Assembly: GCA_022508265.1 (NCBI GenBank)
Contig: JAFLVP010000002.1
Location: forward strand, 80,329 to 144,328
DNA from: Clostridiales bacterium
Lineage (GTDB): Bacteria; Bacillota; Clostridia; Christensenellales; Borkfalkiaceae
Direction of reading: 5' to 3'
Length of the DNA stretch: 64,000 nt
The position numbers were made by a program, and so were the translations under genes. This document shows, in pieces, positions 17,048-26,312 of this stretch (positions within the stretch are counted from its first letter, which is position 1; each line of letters opens with the position of its first letter). Under the pieces are notes generated by a model. That model made no database searches, was not told where the DNA came from, and saw only the letters and a list, made by a program, of their open reading frames with translations.

Positions 17048-18067
17048 TCAATTGCTTTCGTCGATAAAGGACCAGCCCCTGGGTACGTAAATTTTGTTGA
17101 ACATATACACGGCGTACCTGTCGGTCATGGAAGAGAGATAGTCGATAACGGTCTGCTCCTCGCCGTATTTTTCTATTAAATTTATATAGCTTTGAGGAAG
17201 CTCGCCCGTATTTTTCACAAAGTAATCGAACATTTCGGTCAGCATTCTCTCGGCTTTATCTTCCTCGCTCTTTGCAGTTTTGGAGTAGTAAACCCTGTCG
17301 AACATAAAGGCGCGCATATGCTCGCTCGCCTTTTGAACTTCCACGTCCATTTCGACGATGTTTTTATTGACGGAATTGCGGTAAATCGAGGATATTGCGG
17401 TGTTAATTCTCTCTTTCGAGGTGTTGCCAAGCACATGTATTATGTCCTTTGGAACGTCGTCAAGGGTCAGAAGACCCGCCCTTACGGCATCGTCCAAGTC
17501 GTGGTTTATGTATGCAATTCTGTCGGCAAGAGAAACGCACTTGCCCTCCAACGTCGCGGCGTTTCCGCTCTTTGTGTGGTTTAAAATTCCGTCCTTTACT
17601 TCAAAGGTCAAATTCAGACCCCTGCCGTCCTTTTCAAGCACGTCAACGACCCTGACGGACTGAACGTTATGCTTGAAGCCGTGCTTTGACAGCTTGTCTA
17701 AAATTCTTTCACCGCTGTGCCCGAACGGGGTGTGTCCCAAGTCGTGACCAAGCGCAATTGCCTCGGTTAAATCTTCGTTTAAAGAGAGCGAACGCGCAAT
17801 ACTTCTTGAAATCTGCGCGACGTCGAGCGTGTGGGTTAAGCGGGTTATATAGTGGTCGCCTTCGGGCGAGAAAAAGACCTGCGTCTTGTTTTTCAAACGC
17901 ATAAATGCTTTACAGTAAATTATTCTGTCCCTGTCCCGCTGGAACTCCGTGCGCATTTCGCAAGGCTTTTCCTGCCTGTCCCTGCCACGCGTATTTTCCG
18001 ACGCACAGGCATAGGGCGAAAGAAAGGCTTTCTCTATTGCATATGTTCTCTTTTTTATATCCTGCAT
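17048..18067 (-). CDS. dgt: deoxyguanosinetriphosphate triphosphohydrolase-like HD-domain protein
   Basis: A 339-residue HD-superfamily enzyme predicted to hydrolyse dNTPs to nucleosides and triphosphate. I start it at ATG 18067 because GGAG lies 6 nt upstream and family proteins begin at this point; the frame is open to 18103. Motifs are QRDRDRIIYCKAFMRLKNKTQV, TRLTHTLDVAQISRSIAR and the HD pair in GHDLGHTPFGHSGE. It is the first gene of the dgt-dnaG-rpoD series. The true substrate among the Dgt family is not readable from sequence. Confidence 0.92.
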   Translation of the reverse strand: MQDIKKRTYAIEKAFLSPYACASENTRGRDRQEKPCEMRTEFQRDRDRIIYCKAFMRLKNKTQVFFSPEGDHYITRLTHTLDVAQISRSIARSLSLNEDLTEAIALGHDLGHTPFGHSGERILDKLSKHGFKHNVQSVRVVDVLEKDGRGLNLTFEVKDGILNHTKSGNAATLEGKCVSLADRIAYINHDLDDAVRAGLLTLDDVPKDIIHVLGNTSKERINTAISSIYRNSVNKNIVEMDVEVQKASEHMRAFMFDRVYYSKTAKSEEDKAERMLTEMFDYFVKNTGELPQSYINLIEKYGEEQTVIDYLSSMTDRYAVYMFNKIYVPRGWSFIDESN

Positions 18068-18142
18068 ACTGCTCTCCGTTAAATTGTACGAAAAAAATTT
18101 CAAAATTACTTTTTTTATTGAAAATTTTTCAAAAAAATTACT

Positions 18143-18868
18143 TTATTTTGCAAAACCGCCGCCGACAGACAGTACTTCGCCCGTCACGTACTCGCTCTCG
18201 GCAAGATACACGCACGCCTTTGCAACCTCTTCGGGTGCGCCCATTCTGCCCATTGGAATTTCGGATATGAGCTCCCGCATTTCATCTTCCAGAAGATGAC
18301 TGTTCATTTCGGTATCAATTACTCCGGGGGTTATACAGTTTACCCGCACGTTGGAGGGGGCAAGCTCCTTTGCAAGCGCCTTCGTAAACGCGATTACAGC
18401 GCCCTTTGATGCCGAATAGGCAGTTTCGCAGCTTGCGCCCACCTCTCCCCAAACCGAGGAAATATTTATTATCGAGCCGCTTCGTGCACAGACCATTTTA
18501 TTGGCAACTTCACGACTGCAAAGAAAGGTGCCCTTGACGTTGGTATCGAAAATTTTATTCCAATCGGAAAGAGTTGTGTCCTGAATAACTTTGATAAGCG
18601 AAATTCCGGCGTTGTTTACGAGCACGTCGAGGTTATCGTAAACAGAAAAAAATTCGCGGAACATATTGCGGACCTGAACCTCGTCGGAAACGTCGGCGCG
18701 GAAAAGCACGGGGCAGTAGCCGAGCATATTGAATTCCTCCTGCGTGGCAAGCGCGGCGGCTTCGTCCCTGTGGTAGTTCAAAACCACCTCGTACCCGCGT
18801 TCGAGAAAGGCACCGGCTATTGCCTTGCCTATACCCTTTGTTCCGCCCGTTATCAATGCTGTCTTCAT
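18143..18868 (-). CDS. SDR-family oxidoreductase (FabG/YmfI-like)
   Basis: A 241-residue short-chain dehydrogenase. NAD(P)-binding TGGTKGIGKAIA is at residues 7-18, with NNAG near 88. The catalytic Ser and the YxxxK are in ISSVWGEVGASCETAYSASKG, and PGVIDTEM follows. The SSVWG...ASCE variant of the active site is what I associate with YmfI-type reductases that act on 5-aminopentanone-modified EF-P, and less with fatty-acid FabG. That assignment is tentative. It overlaps aroK by 4 bp. Confidence 0.85.
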   Translation of the reverse strand: MKTALITGGTKGIGKAIAGAFLERGYEVVLNYHRDEAAALATQEEFNMLGYCPVLFRADVSDEVQVRNMFREFFSVYDNLDVLVNNAGISLIKVIQDTTLSDWNKIFDTNVKGTFLCSREVANKMVCARSGSIINISSVWGEVGASCETAYSASKGAVIAFTKALAKELAPSNVRVNCITPGVIDTEMNSHLLEDEMRELISEIPMGRMGAPEEVAKACVYLAESEYVTGEVLSVGGGFAK

Positions 18869-19359
18869 AATATTAACTCCGTAATTTTGTCCGCAACCTC
18901 TTCGGGGGTAAGCAGGTCGGTATCGACGACTATATCCGCCGAATTCTCATATATGGGTGCGCGCTCCTGCATAAGCTTTTGAAGCCTACCCTGCATATCG
19001 CCCTTTAAAAGCGGGCGTGTGGCGTCCCCTTCGAGCCTTTTGGAAAGCGTGTCAAGTTTTGTGCGCAAAAAAATTATTTTCCCGCAAGATTTAAAGAGCG
19101 AACGGTTTTGCTCCCGCAAAAGACAGCCGCCACCCGTCGACACTACGCAGTTATCCGCGGACGCGATGTCTTTTACTACCTGCGTTTCGAAATTTCTGAA
19201 ACATTCCTCGCCGAACTTTTCAAAAATTTCTGATATAACGCCGTATTTTTCGACTATGAGCTCGTCGGTGTCAACTACGCGGAAATTGAGCTTTTTGCCC
19301 AAGATGCGCGCAACGGTTGACTTGCCGCAGCCGGGCATACCCGCAAGAATTATGTTCAT
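18865..19359 (-). CDS. aroK: shikimate kinase
   Basis: A 164-residue P-loop kinase that phosphorylates shikimate at O3. Walker A GMPGCGKST is at residues 7-15, the shikimate-binding D in VVDTDELI near 35, and GGGCLL near 78. The frame is open to 19428, but ATG 19359 follows the aroQ stop after one base and gives the normal family length. It is the last aro gene of the cluster. Confidence 0.95.
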   Translation of the reverse strand: MNIILAGMPGCGKSTVARILGKKLNFRVVDTDELIVEKYGVISEIFEKFGEECFRNFETQVVKDIASADNCVVSTGGGCLLREQNRSLFKSCGKIIFLRTKLDTLSKRLEGDATRPLLKGDMQGRLQKLMQERAPIYENSADIVVDTDLLTPEEVADKITELIL

Positions 19360-19360
19360 A

Positions 19361-19792
19361 TCAGTATTTTCCGTCAAATCTGAAGCTTTCGCCTGCCAGA
19401 ATGTAGCTGTACTTGCCGAAACCCGCAATCACGCCCTTGCACACTTCGGAGATGACCGATTTGTGTCTGAACTCCTCGCGCGCATGCACGTTGGACATAT
19501 GCACTTCGATTACGGGCACGTCGACAGAAGCTATCGCATCGCGTATCGCATAGCTGTAGTGCGTGAACGCACCGGCATTGAGAATAATGCCGTCAAAGTC
19601 CTCGTCGCCTGCAAGCTGTATCTGGGTGCAGATGTCGCCCTCGTTGTTGCTCTGGTAGAATTCACATTCGTCGTAAGTGAAATACGCAGCAATCTCCTCG
19701 TTTATGTCGTCGAGAGTCTGGGTGCCGTAGACGCTCTTTTCACGCTTGCCCGTCATGTTGAGATTGACGCCGTTTATAAAAAGAAGTTTCAT
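19361..19792 (-). CDS. aroQ: 3-dehydroquinate dehydratase, type II
   Basis: A small 143-residue dodecameric type II dehydroquinase, the third step of the shikimate pathway. Motifs are INGVNLNMTGKRE (N-terminus), the YGTQTL loop, QSNNEGDI, LNAGAFTHYSYAIRDA and VHMSNVHAREEFRHKS. The tyrosine of YGTQ is the catalytic residue in the family. It overlaps aroE by 4 bp. Confidence 0.96.
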   Translation of the reverse strand: MKLLFINGVNLNMTGKREKSVYGTQTLDDINEEIAAYFTYDECEFYQSNNEGDICTQIQLAGDEDFDGIILNAGAFTHYSYAIRDAIASVDVPVIEVHMSNVHAREEFRHKSVISEVCKGVIAGFGKYSYILAGESFRFDGKY

Positions 19793-20592
19793 AATTCCTC
19801 CAAATATTCGGTAAACAGTTTTTTTGCAGTGGTTTCGTCGGTCTCAATATCGGCAAAAATGCACGCCGCATAATAAGCCTGATAGAAGAGCATCGCTCTA
19901 CCGTTCAATGTCTTTTTGCCAAGACTTTCGGCGATTTCCAAAAATTTGCTAACCTCGGGTTCGTAGATAAGGTCTATTGCAACCTCGCAAAGGGATATAA
20001 GTTCTTCGCCGACGGGGGATTGCCCTTCCGTTCTGTGCATACCCACTCCACTTGCGTTAATTAAGGCATAGTACGGGGTGTTTTGCAAATTTTCAAGCGC
20101 TTTTATGCCCTTAAATTCTCTTTCGAGGGCATAGGCTTTATCAATATTTTTATCGTAAACGAACACGCTTGCGCCGCTGTCCGAAAGCTTTTTGGCTACG
20201 CTTCTGCCGGCACCGCCCGCGCCGATTAATAGCACGATTTTGTCATTTACGTCAACCCCGCCGCATTTCAACATAAGAGTAAAGCCGAGTCCGTCGGTAT
20301 TGTAGCCCGCCTTATCCTTTACGCTTACGGTATTGACTGCACCGAATACTTTGGCGTCGCCCATAATTTTATCAAGATATTTAATTATGGACAGCTTAAA
20401 AGGTATCGTTACGTTAAAGCCGTCGTATTTATCGAAAATACGGCATATTGTGGGGTCAAATCGGTCTTCGGGTATTGAAATTTTGTCGTATTCCACTTTA
20501 TAGCCAAGTTTTTCGGCAATAAAGCCGTGAATTGACGGACTGCCCGATTTTGATACGTCTTTTCCTATAACCGCAAGCTTTAATTGCTTCAT
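19789..20592 (-). CDS. aroE: shikimate dehydrogenase
   Basis: A 267-residue NADP-dependent enzyme reducing 3-dehydroshikimate to shikimate. SKSGSPSIHGF near residue 15 binds the substrate; FNVTIPFK near 60 carries the catalytic lysine; NTDGLGF and the nucleotide-binding GAGGAGRSV motif follow, and YQAYYA is near the C-terminus. It overlaps aroB and aroQ by 4 bp each, indicating tight translational coupling. Confidence 0.96.
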   Translation of the reverse strand: MKQLKLAVIGKDVSKSGSPSIHGFIAEKLGYKVEYDKISIPEDRFDPTICRIFDKYDGFNVTIPFKLSIIKYLDKIMGDAKVFGAVNTVSVKDKAGYNTDGLGFTLMLKCGGVDVNDKIVLLIGAGGAGRSVAKKLSDSGASVFVYDKNIDKAYALEREFKGIKALENLQNTPYYALINASGVGMHRTEGQSPVGEELISLCEVAIDLIYEPEVSKFLEIAESLGKKTLNGRAMLFYQAYYAACIFADIETDETTAKKLFTEYLEEL

Positions 20593-21638
20593 TTTATCCT
20601 CTTTGCCTCCTCATAGAGCAATTGTGCATATTCGTTTACCGCAAGCTTTATCTCTGCAAACTCGCCCTCTTTTCCGGGCACTACGATAGATATATTTTCG
20701 TCCACGTTTTTCTTGTCGTGGACGGCGTTTAACGCCGCCTCTGCTATGTTTTCATAAGAGGGCACTTTTATGACCTTTTTTATGAGTTTTTCAAGGTTTT
20801 CGGCGTATTGCCCCCCACATATGCCGCGTTTACGGGCAATTTGGAGTTCGTAATACATACCGATAAGTACGTATTCGCCGTGAGATTTTCTGCCGTAATA
20901 CAGCTCTAACGCGTGCCCCGTGGTGTGACCCAAATTCAAGGATTTTCTTATTCCGCCGCTGTCCCTTTCGTCCAATTTAACTACTTTAACTTTGTGCTCT
21001 ATGCACATTGCGACAATTCCTTCAAGAAATTTTTCAAAGTAGAGACAGTCGGAATTTTCAAGCAAGCAGTTATAGATATTTTCGTCAAGAGCGCCGTATT
21101 TTATAATTTCTCCAAGTCCGCAACGCAGCTCGCGCTTTGGGAGCGTTGAAAAGAACAGCGGGTCTGCAATTACTTCTTCGGGCTGATAAAAGGCGCCTAT
21201 AACGTTCTTTACACCCTTGTGGTCAACGGCAGTTTTTCCGCCGACCGAGCTGTCAACCTGCGCAAGTAGCGTTGTGGGTATCTGAACGAGGTGAACGCCG
21301 CGCATATACAGCGACGCGGCAAGTCCTGCGATGTCCCCCACTACTCCGCCGCCCATAGCTATGACACGACAGTTGCGGCGCATACCCGAGGCAAGCATTG
21401 CTTCGAGTATTTTAATAAGATTTTTATAGGTTTTACTCTTTTCGCCTGCGGGCAACACGAACTTGGGAATATCCCCGAAAGTGCGCGCTATAAGGTCGGA
21501 ATAATGCGCGTACACGTTTGTATCGGTGACGAGAAATAACTGTCCGCCTGAAAGGCCGGGGGCGTATTTGTCAAACGCGCCCTTTCCGCAGTGAATTATG
21601 CTGTTTACCGTGTTTGTCTTTAAAATAATATCCTTCAT
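20589..21638 (-). CDS. aroB: 3-dehydroquinate synthase
   Basis: A 349-residue NAD- and metal-dependent cyclase making 3-dehydroquinate from DAHP. Motifs are LPAGEKSKT, the GGGVVGDIAGLAASLYMRG nucleotide site near 100, PTTLLAQVDSSVGGKTAVD, LNLGHTTGHALE and HGEYV with the metal-binding histidines. I start at ATG 21638; the frame also allows a TTG two codons earlier. It begins 2 bp after the aroC stop. Confidence 0.96.
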   Translation of the reverse strand: MKDIILKTNTVNSIIHCGKGAFDKYAPGLSGGQLFLVTDTNVYAHYSDLIARTFGDIPKFVLPAGEKSKTYKNLIKILEAMLASGMRRNCRVIAMGGGVVGDIAGLAASLYMRGVHLVQIPTTLLAQVDSSVGGKTAVDHKGVKNVIGAFYQPEEVIADPLFFSTLPKRELRCGLGEIIKYGALDENIYNCLLENSDCLYFEKFLEGIVAMCIEHKVKVVKLDERDSGGIRKSLNLGHTTGHALELYYGRKSHGEYVLIGMYYELQIARKRGICGGQYAENLEKLIKKVIKVPSYENIAEAALNAVHDKKNVDENISIVVPGKEGEFAEIKLAVNEYAQLLYEEAKRIK

Positions 21639-21640
21639 AA

Positions 21641-22765
21641 TCAAAGCTGTGCATATCTGTTTAAAACTTCTTCCATATAGTCGCCGCCGAGCCTTTGAGA
21701 AACAACGTCGGCAAGCGCAAAGCAGACCACGCTCTCTGCAATTATCTCTGCGGCGCAGACTGCCGCAACGTCGCTTCTTTCGCTTGCTGACTTTACAGCC
21801 TCTTTGGTGTTGTAGTCGACGGTGCGCAGCCCCTTCATTAAGGTAGGTATAGGTTTCATAGCGGCGCGAAGCACTACTTCTTCGCCGTTGGACATACCGC
21901 CCTCTATTCCGCCCGCATTGTTGGTGTTGCGGTAGAATTTGCCGTCGTAGAAAATTTCGTCCTGAACCTTGCTGCCCCTTAAATTTGCAACTTCAAAGCC
22001 CAAGCCGACTTCAACGCCCTTGATTGCCTGAATACTCATAAGCGCACCGCACAAAATGCCGTCGAGCTTGGTGGAATACTGCATACAGCTGCCGAATCCG
22101 CTCTTAAGTCCTCTAACTCTGATTTCTATAATTCCGCCCGCCGTGTCGCCCTCTTTTTTAAGCTCGTCCAAGAGAGAAATTGCCCTGTTTTGAATATCTT
22201 TGTCGAGCATAAAAAGAGGCTCTTTCTTTGCCTCTAAAAGGCGTTCAAACGGGTATATATGGGGGTCAATTACTCCGCACACCCCTTTCACATAGCCCGA
22301 AATTTCAATTCCGAGTGCCCTTAAATACTGCCTTGCCACGCTGCCCGCCGCAACCCTGACCGCAGTTTCCCTTGCGCTTGCGCGCTCTAAAATATTTCTT
22401 GCGTCGGTCTGATTGTATTTAATCATTCCCGTAAGGTCGGCGTGACCGGGGCGCACGTTTGTAAGAGTGCGCTTTGTAAAATCGCAACTTTCGGGCGACA
22501 TAACTTCCTGCCAATTTTCGTAGTCTTTGTTTTTAATGCAAATGCATAAGGGGCTGCCGAGAGTTTGTCCACCCCTTACACCGCTTAAAATTTCGACCCT
22601 GTCGCTCTCGATTTTCTGTCTTGAGCCTCTGCCGTAACCCGACTGCCTCAACGCAAGGTAGTAGTTGATTTCTTCAATATCGATTTTTAAATGAGAGGGC
22701 AGTCCCTCTATTATCGCAGTAAGTGTTTTTCCGTGCGATTCGCCTGCCGTGATAAGTTTCATCAT
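21641..22765 (-). CDS. aroC: chorismate synthase
   Basis: A 374-residue FMN-dependent enzyme converting EPSP to chorismate. Diagnostic segments are TAGESHGKTLTAIIEGLP, RQSGYGRGSRQKIE, TNVRPGHADLTGMIKY, NILERASARETAVRVAAG and the late GGIEGGMSNG. The ATG overlaps the stop of the preceding gene, followed by a second in-frame ATG. aroA (EPSP synthase) and aroF/G are not in this window, so the pathway is completed elsewhere. Confidence 0.97.
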   Translation of the reverse strand: MMKLITAGESHGKTLTAIIEGLPSHLKIDIEEINYYLALRQSGYGRGSRQKIESDRVEILSGVRGGQTLGSPLCICIKNKDYENWQEVMSPESCDFTKRTLTNVRPGHADLTGMIKYNQTDARNILERASARETAVRVAAGSVARQYLRALGIEISGYVKGVCGVIDPHIYPFERLLEAKKEPLFMLDKDIQNRAISLLDELKKEGDTAGGIIEIRVRGLKSGFGSCMQYSTKLDGILCGALMSIQAIKGVEVGLGFEVANLRGSKVQDEIFYDGKFYRNTNNAGGIEGGMSNGEEVVLRAAMKPIPTLMKGLRTVDYNTKEAVKSASERSDVAAVCAAEIIAESVVCFALADVVSQRLGGDYMEEVLNRYAQL

Positions 22766-23718
22766 CTCTCCTTTTTAACTTCGTAGTTGCCGACCGATAT
22801 ACTTAAAGTAACTGTTCCGTTAATACCCGTTCTGTAAATATCGTCGCTTGTAAAGTTTCCGACGTCTGCGATAAGGGAAAAGGTTGCGTCGTCGGTTGAA
22901 AGTATTGCCGTTTCCGGCTGTATTAAATCGCACAACTCTATAAGCGCACCGCCTGCCTCTATGCCGCTTGGCACTTTAACTACGTTGCAGTCCTCCAAAA
23001 TGATGCTGTGCCCGTCAATTTCAAAGCCGCCTACCGTGTACGCGTTCAAAAAACCGAACATTTCAGCCGAGCTTAAATCGCCCAACATAAGTACGTTCGT
23101 TCCGCCGTAGCTTATCCAGATTGCCGAGGCGCACACACTGTCGCCGTCCGACACGCTTTTTGGTGGATACAGCACCCAAACGCAGTAGCCGTACTCCTCG
23201 CTGTAACAGCCTGCACCGTATACGCACTCGTTAAGCTCTTTATTTTTATTTCTGACTTGCTTAACAAAGTTGCGGTATCCGTACGTTGCCCCGATATTTT
23301 TGCAGATTGGGGCGTAAACTTTGCCTATCTCTTTATATTTGACGATCTCGGCAAGTCCGCCGCAGCGCTTTGCCGCCGACGAAGTACAGAAAAGATAATC
23401 AATTTTATTGATTTCAGACGAGTTTAATTTTTTGAAAATTTTTAATTGCTTGTCGAACGAGCCGCTGCCGCCGTCAAAGAGAGCAACCTTACCGTCGGGG
23501 AACTCTATCAGGGTACAGTCCCCTTCTCCGACGTCGATAAAGCTTATGCGCATTTCGCCCTCTCGGGGCTTGTCCGTACTTAAATTTATATATGCCGACA
23601 AGTATTTTATCGGAATAAATATATTCGTTATCAAAATTGCCGACAGTATAACCGCCGCAACGGCTATCGGTATTATAAGTCCCGACAGCCTCTTTGGCAG
23701 TTTTCTCTTTTGCAACAT
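22762..23718 (-). CDS. membrane-anchored ComEC-like MBL-fold protein lacking the metal-binding motif
   Basis: A 318-residue protein with one N-terminal membrane helix (residues 11-32) and an extracytoplasmic domain like the C-terminal metallo-beta-lactamase part of ComEC. It has SFIDVGEGDCTLIEFPDGKVALFDGG and IDYLF, but where family members have THPHADHIGG it reads CTSSAAKRCGG. All the histidines and the aspartate are therefore gone. The later PHHG metal motif is also absent. It is probably a non-catalytic binding or structural protein. It is co-transcribed with aroC (4-bp overlap). No function can be assigned. Confidence 0.75.
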   Translation of the reverse strand: MLQKRKLPKRLSGLIIPIAVAAVILSAILITNIFIPIKYLSAYINLSTDKPREGEMRISFIDVGEGDCTLIEFPDGKVALFDGGSGSFDKQLKIFKKLNSSEINKIDYLFCTSSAAKRCGGLAEIVKYKEIGKVYAPICKNIGATYGYRNFVKQVRNKNKELNECVYGAGCYSEEYGYCVWVLYPPKSVSDGDSVCASAIWISYGGTNVLMLGDLSSAEMFGFLNAYTVGGFEIDGHSIILEDCNVVKVPSGIEAGGALIELCDLIQPETAILSTDDATFSLIADVGNFTSDDIYRTGINGTVTLSISVGNYEVKKER

Positions 23719-23786
23719 ACAAAACCGTCATAGTATAAATTTTATATTCGCCCGCCCCAAAACTGCGGGCGGGCGAATAGAATAAA

Positions 23787-25100
23787 TCAGTTAAAGAATT
23801 CGCCGTAAATTGCGCGGATACACTTTTCGTAATCCTCGTTCCTTACGCCTACTATAATGTTGATTTCACTCGAACCTTGGTTTATAATTTTTATATTTAT
23901 ATCCGCACCGGCTATGGCGCCGAACAGTCTGGCGCTCGTGCCTATCGACGACGACATACCGTAACCAACCGTTGCAATCAGCGCAACGTCCTCGCTTACG
24001 CGCACGGTATCGGGCGAAACTGCCCTTTTTATGCCCTCGATTACCCGCTCTAACTTGCCTTCAAGCTGATTTCTATCAATTATAAGCGAAATTGTGTCTA
24101 TGCCGGAGGGAATATGCTCTATTGACACGTTTTCATCGGACAGAACTTTTAAGACGTTGCACATAAACCCCACTTCGGAGTTCATATTTGCCTTTTCGAT
24201 AAATATAACGGTAAAATTCTTTTTTCCCGCTATTCCCGTTACCGCGGCTCCGCTTTGAAGATAGCGCGAGGTCGGAAGAATAGTCGTTCCCTCGTCCTGC
24301 GGGCGGAAGGTGTTTTTTATCAAAATGGGAATATTGGCTTTGCGGACGGGAAATACGGACTCGCTGTGCAGTAAGTCTGCGCCCATATAGCTTAACTCCC
24401 GAAACTCTTTATAGGATATTTGCTTTATGCGCTTGGGGCTGTCTACAATGCGGGGGTCGCAGGCAAGAAAGCCAGAGACGTCCGTCCAATTTTCATAGAT
24501 TGACGCGTTTACCGCACGGGCAACGATTGCGCCCGAAATATCCGAGCCGCCGCGCGAAAAAGTCTTGATGTTTCCGTCCGCACCCGTGCCGTAAAAGCCT
24601 GAAATTACCGCGCTGGGCACGCCCGAAAGCGCCGCCGCGACGCTTTTGTAGGTTTTTTCGTCGTTGAGCGTGCCGTCGGCTTTGAAAAAAATTACGTCCT
24701 TTGCATCGATAAATTTCGCGCCGAGGACTTCCGCCATTATCACCCCGCAGATATATTCGCCGCGGGAGGCTGTGAAATCTTCTTGCTTTTTTAAAAAAAT
24801 CTGCTGTTCGGTCTCGTCTAATAGCGAGTCGATTTGAAAGTTTAAATTGAGCTCTTTAATTATGTTTATAAACCGGTTGCGGACGGGCGCGAACAGTTTT
24901 TTAAGCTCCTCCCTATCCCTTGCCGAGTGGCAGGCATAGAGCATATCGGTTACTTTTACGTCGCCCGAATATCTCTTTCCGGGAGCAGATACGACTATAA
25001 ATCTGCGCTCTTTGTCGCTTTCGATTATGCCCTTAACGCTTCTTATGACGTTGCCTGCCGCCATGGAAGTGCCGCCGAATTTACAAACTTTTATTGCCAT
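23787..25100 (-). CDS. aspartate kinase
   Basis: A 437-residue monofunctional aspartokinase, first step to lysine/threonine/methionine. The N-terminus KVCKFGGTSMA is the kinase signature; SRGGSDISGAIVARAV near 205 and WTDVSGFLACDPRIV follow. Two ACT domains occupy the last ~130 residues (ending ...INIKIINQGSSEINIIVGV), so allosteric control by an amino acid is expected. Which of the clostridial isozymes it is (LysC, DapG or ThrD type) cannot be decided. It lies directly after the DUF1015 gene. Confidence 0.93.
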   Translation of the reverse strand: MAIKVCKFGGTSMAAGNVIRSVKGIIESDKERRFIVVSAPGKRYSGDVKVTDMLYACHSARDREELKKLFAPVRNRFINIIKELNLNFQIDSLLDETEQQIFLKKQEDFTASRGEYICGVIMAEVLGAKFIDAKDVIFFKADGTLNDEKTYKSVAAALSGVPSAVISGFYGTGADGNIKTFSRGGSDISGAIVARAVNASIYENWTDVSGFLACDPRIVDSPKRIKQISYKEFRELSYMGADLLHSESVFPVRKANIPILIKNTFRPQDEGTTILPTSRYLQSGAAVTGIAGKKNFTVIFIEKANMNSEVGFMCNVLKVLSDENVSIEHIPSGIDTISLIIDRNQLEGKLERVIEGIKRAVSPDTVRVSEDVALIATVGYGMSSSIGTSARLFGAIAGADINIKIINQGSSEINIIVGVRNEDYEKCIRAIYGEFFN

Positions 25101-25125
25101 ATTAAACCGCAGAATTTAAAAGGCA

Positions 25126-26304
25126 TTAAATACGGATCTTTTTGGCCTCGATATAATACCTTTTTTCGTTGCCTTCGCCCATGGAGAAGGTCTTTCTGGG
25201 CAGATTTCCGCCCGATATGATGAGGTTGAAAAAGTCGTTCTTTGCAATTGCGGGAAGAAGTACTCCCACGTTGCCCTTATCCTGCGTGAAATTGGTAAGC
25301 TCTGCCTCGCCGTGGATATAGTCCACTTCGCCGCCGTTTTCCTTTATGAATTTGGAAATACTTTCGTCAAGTGTGCGTATTCCCTCGGGAATATTGTCGG
25401 AAAAAGGTATTTCGTGTTTTTTTCCGTCTACTACAATATATGCCTTGTTGCCGCCAAAAGTTTTATAGCTTTCCACAAACTTTTGCACGTCCTTGCACTT
25501 TATAAGTCTGTGAATAGGCTCGAAATTGAGTGCAGGGTCGAAGATGTTGACAATTTCGCAGAGAGCAAATCTCGCGGGATGAGTTTCACGCTCTTTGCTT
25601 GAAAGATTTACTTTGAGATTGTCCCAGCAGGTTTTTGCAGTTGCAAGGGAGTGGTTTCCGTCGCCTACGGCAAAGAGCATACCGCTTTCGTCTTTTAAAG
25701 AAAGCAGATTTTCGGCAACCTCTTTTGAGTTTTCTATATAAGTGCCCTTGATGTGTCCGCCGTTCATCTGTAAATCGAAATCGTACAGGACTTTACCGCG
25801 CTTGACGCTCTTTAAAACGGCGTGCTTTTCGTCGTTGTATAAAAGCATTGCGTGCGGAAGCTCTACATAAGCGTCCTTTCTTATCTCGACTCTCGGCGGA
25901 ATACGCTCGGGTACGGTTGCCTCGGTAGAGCGTATAACCGCTTTGTCGTCTTTTAAGAACGAGTAGTCCTCCAAATCGACGGCAAGCACGATGCCCGTGC
26001 GCGTTCCCGACTCGGTAGTGCGCTCCACGAGTATAAAACCGCCGGTCACGCTCTTAAAGACGCCGCCGTCAAGATACTCCTTCATTTTGGAGTTGATTTT
26101 TTTAATTCTCGCCTCGGGGTTGTCTTTAAGGTAGATTTCGGGGAATATGAGATTAAAGGTGCTCGGATACCCCTCAACGAATTTTTCTACCTCCTGCCAA
26201 TAGGCATAATCGGAAGTAAACTGGTCGCAGGCGTTAACCGCCCATTTGGTCATATCTGTGCCGTCTGCGGGCAACAGAATTTCGGGAAGATGTAAAGTTT
26301 TCAT
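25126..26304 (-). CDS. DUF1015 family protein
   Basis: A 392-residue protein of the DUF1015 family, found widely in anaerobes and often next to serine or amino-acid metabolism genes. Recognisable parts are LLPADGTDMTKWAVNACDQFTSD, a central LPHAMLLYND, the highly conserved FAVGDGNHSLATAKTCW near residue 225 and PARFALCEIVNIFDPAL. I start at ATG 26304, behind a GAGG site; that site overlaps the stop region of the 35-residue gene upstream. The activity is unknown to me. Confidence 0.85.
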   Translation of the reverse strand: MKTLHLPEILLPADGTDMTKWAVNACDQFTSDYAYWQEVEKFVEGYPSTFNLIFPEIYLKDNPEARIKKINSKMKEYLDGGVFKSVTGGFILVERTTESGTRTGIVLAVDLEDYSFLKDDKAVIRSTEATVPERIPPRVEIRKDAYVELPHAMLLYNDEKHAVLKSVKRGKVLYDFDLQMNGGHIKGTYIENSKEVAENLLSLKDESGMLFAVGDGNHSLATAKTCWDNLKVNLSSKERETHPARFALCEIVNIFDPALNFEPIHRLIKCKDVQKFVESYKTFGGNKAYIVVDGKKHEIPFSDNIPEGIRTLDESISKFIKENGGEVDYIHGEAELTNFTQDKGNVGVLLPAIAKNDFFNLIISGGNLPRKTFSMGEGNEKRYYIEAKKIRI

Positions 26305-26312
26305 AAAGAACC

